From assembly GCA_021464245.1 (NCBI GenBank), contig JADCRB010000013.1, positions 5,086,959 to 5,150,958 on the forward strand: a stretch of DNA of 64,000 bases, written 5' to 3'. The notes below the pieces were generated by a model, which was given only the letters and a program-made list of their open reading frames with translations, was not told the DNA's origin and did not search any database. How positions within the stretch are numbered: the stretch's first letter is position 1; the number at the start of each line of letters is the position of its first letter. A program made the position numbers and the translations under genes. This DNA comes from Carallia brachiata. Taxonomy: Eukaryota; Streptophyta; Magnoliopsida; Malpighiales; Rhizophoraceae. Of this stretch, positions 63,976 through 64,000 are shown in pieces.

Positions 63976-64000
63976 TTTTTTAAAATACTAGCATATATTC

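Noticed and set aside
1..64000. CRISPR array, operon or bacterial system
   Set aside because: Spliced genes, SINEs and MITEs show a plant nuclear genome; no regularly spaced repeat-spacer pattern is present.

Overview
This is plant nuclear DNA, very probably from a dicot. It is AT-rich, with GT-AG introns, large intergenic gaps and many short non-autonomous transposons. The protein families present are serine carboxypeptidase-like, cytochrome P450 CYP714-like, Ku70 and a mitochondrial GCD1-like protein. The sequence alone does not fix the species; a woody rosid would fit.

Layout. (1) 0.3-11.0 kb: a tandem duplication of a nine-exon serine carboxypeptidase-like gene on the + strand. Copy 1 (823-4125) carries two 1-base frameshifts. 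Copy 2 (8136-10711) is intact and encodes 511 residues. Both share an old intronic SINE, and only copy 1 carries a 222-bp hAT-type MITE. (2) 11.1-12.7 kb, - strand: a three-exon gene resembling GAMETE CELL DEFECTIVE 1, with three small frameshifts. (3) 15.9-19.8 kb, + strand: a CYP714-type P450 pseudogene with in-frame stops and frameshifts. (4) 20.8-33.0 kb, - strand: a 19-exon Ku70 gene whose exons and splice phases can all be traced. It has two 1-base frame losses near its 3' end and one GC-AG intron. (5) 33.7-34.5 kb: a long purine-rich GA satellite. (6) 34.9-51.7 kb: four tandem segmental repeats, each carrying a two-exon gene on the - strand for a small protein of about 90 residues with a plastid-transit-like N terminus. 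I do not recognise this family. Copies B and D are intact, C has lost its splice acceptor, and A has a SINE inserted in its coding exon that keeps the reading frame. (7) 51.7-64 kb: no supportable protein-coding gene, only MITE-like elements, a LINE RNase H remnant, dispersed repeats and small tandem duplications.

The genes do not form a pathway; this is an ordinary eukaryotic neighbourhood shaped by tandem duplication and small mobile elements. The most novel material is the four-copy small-gene array and its SINE-derived in-frame insertion. A caution covers the whole window: isolated 1-base frame changes occur in three otherwise well-preserved genes, so uncorrected assembly indels are a serious alternative to real pseudogenisation.
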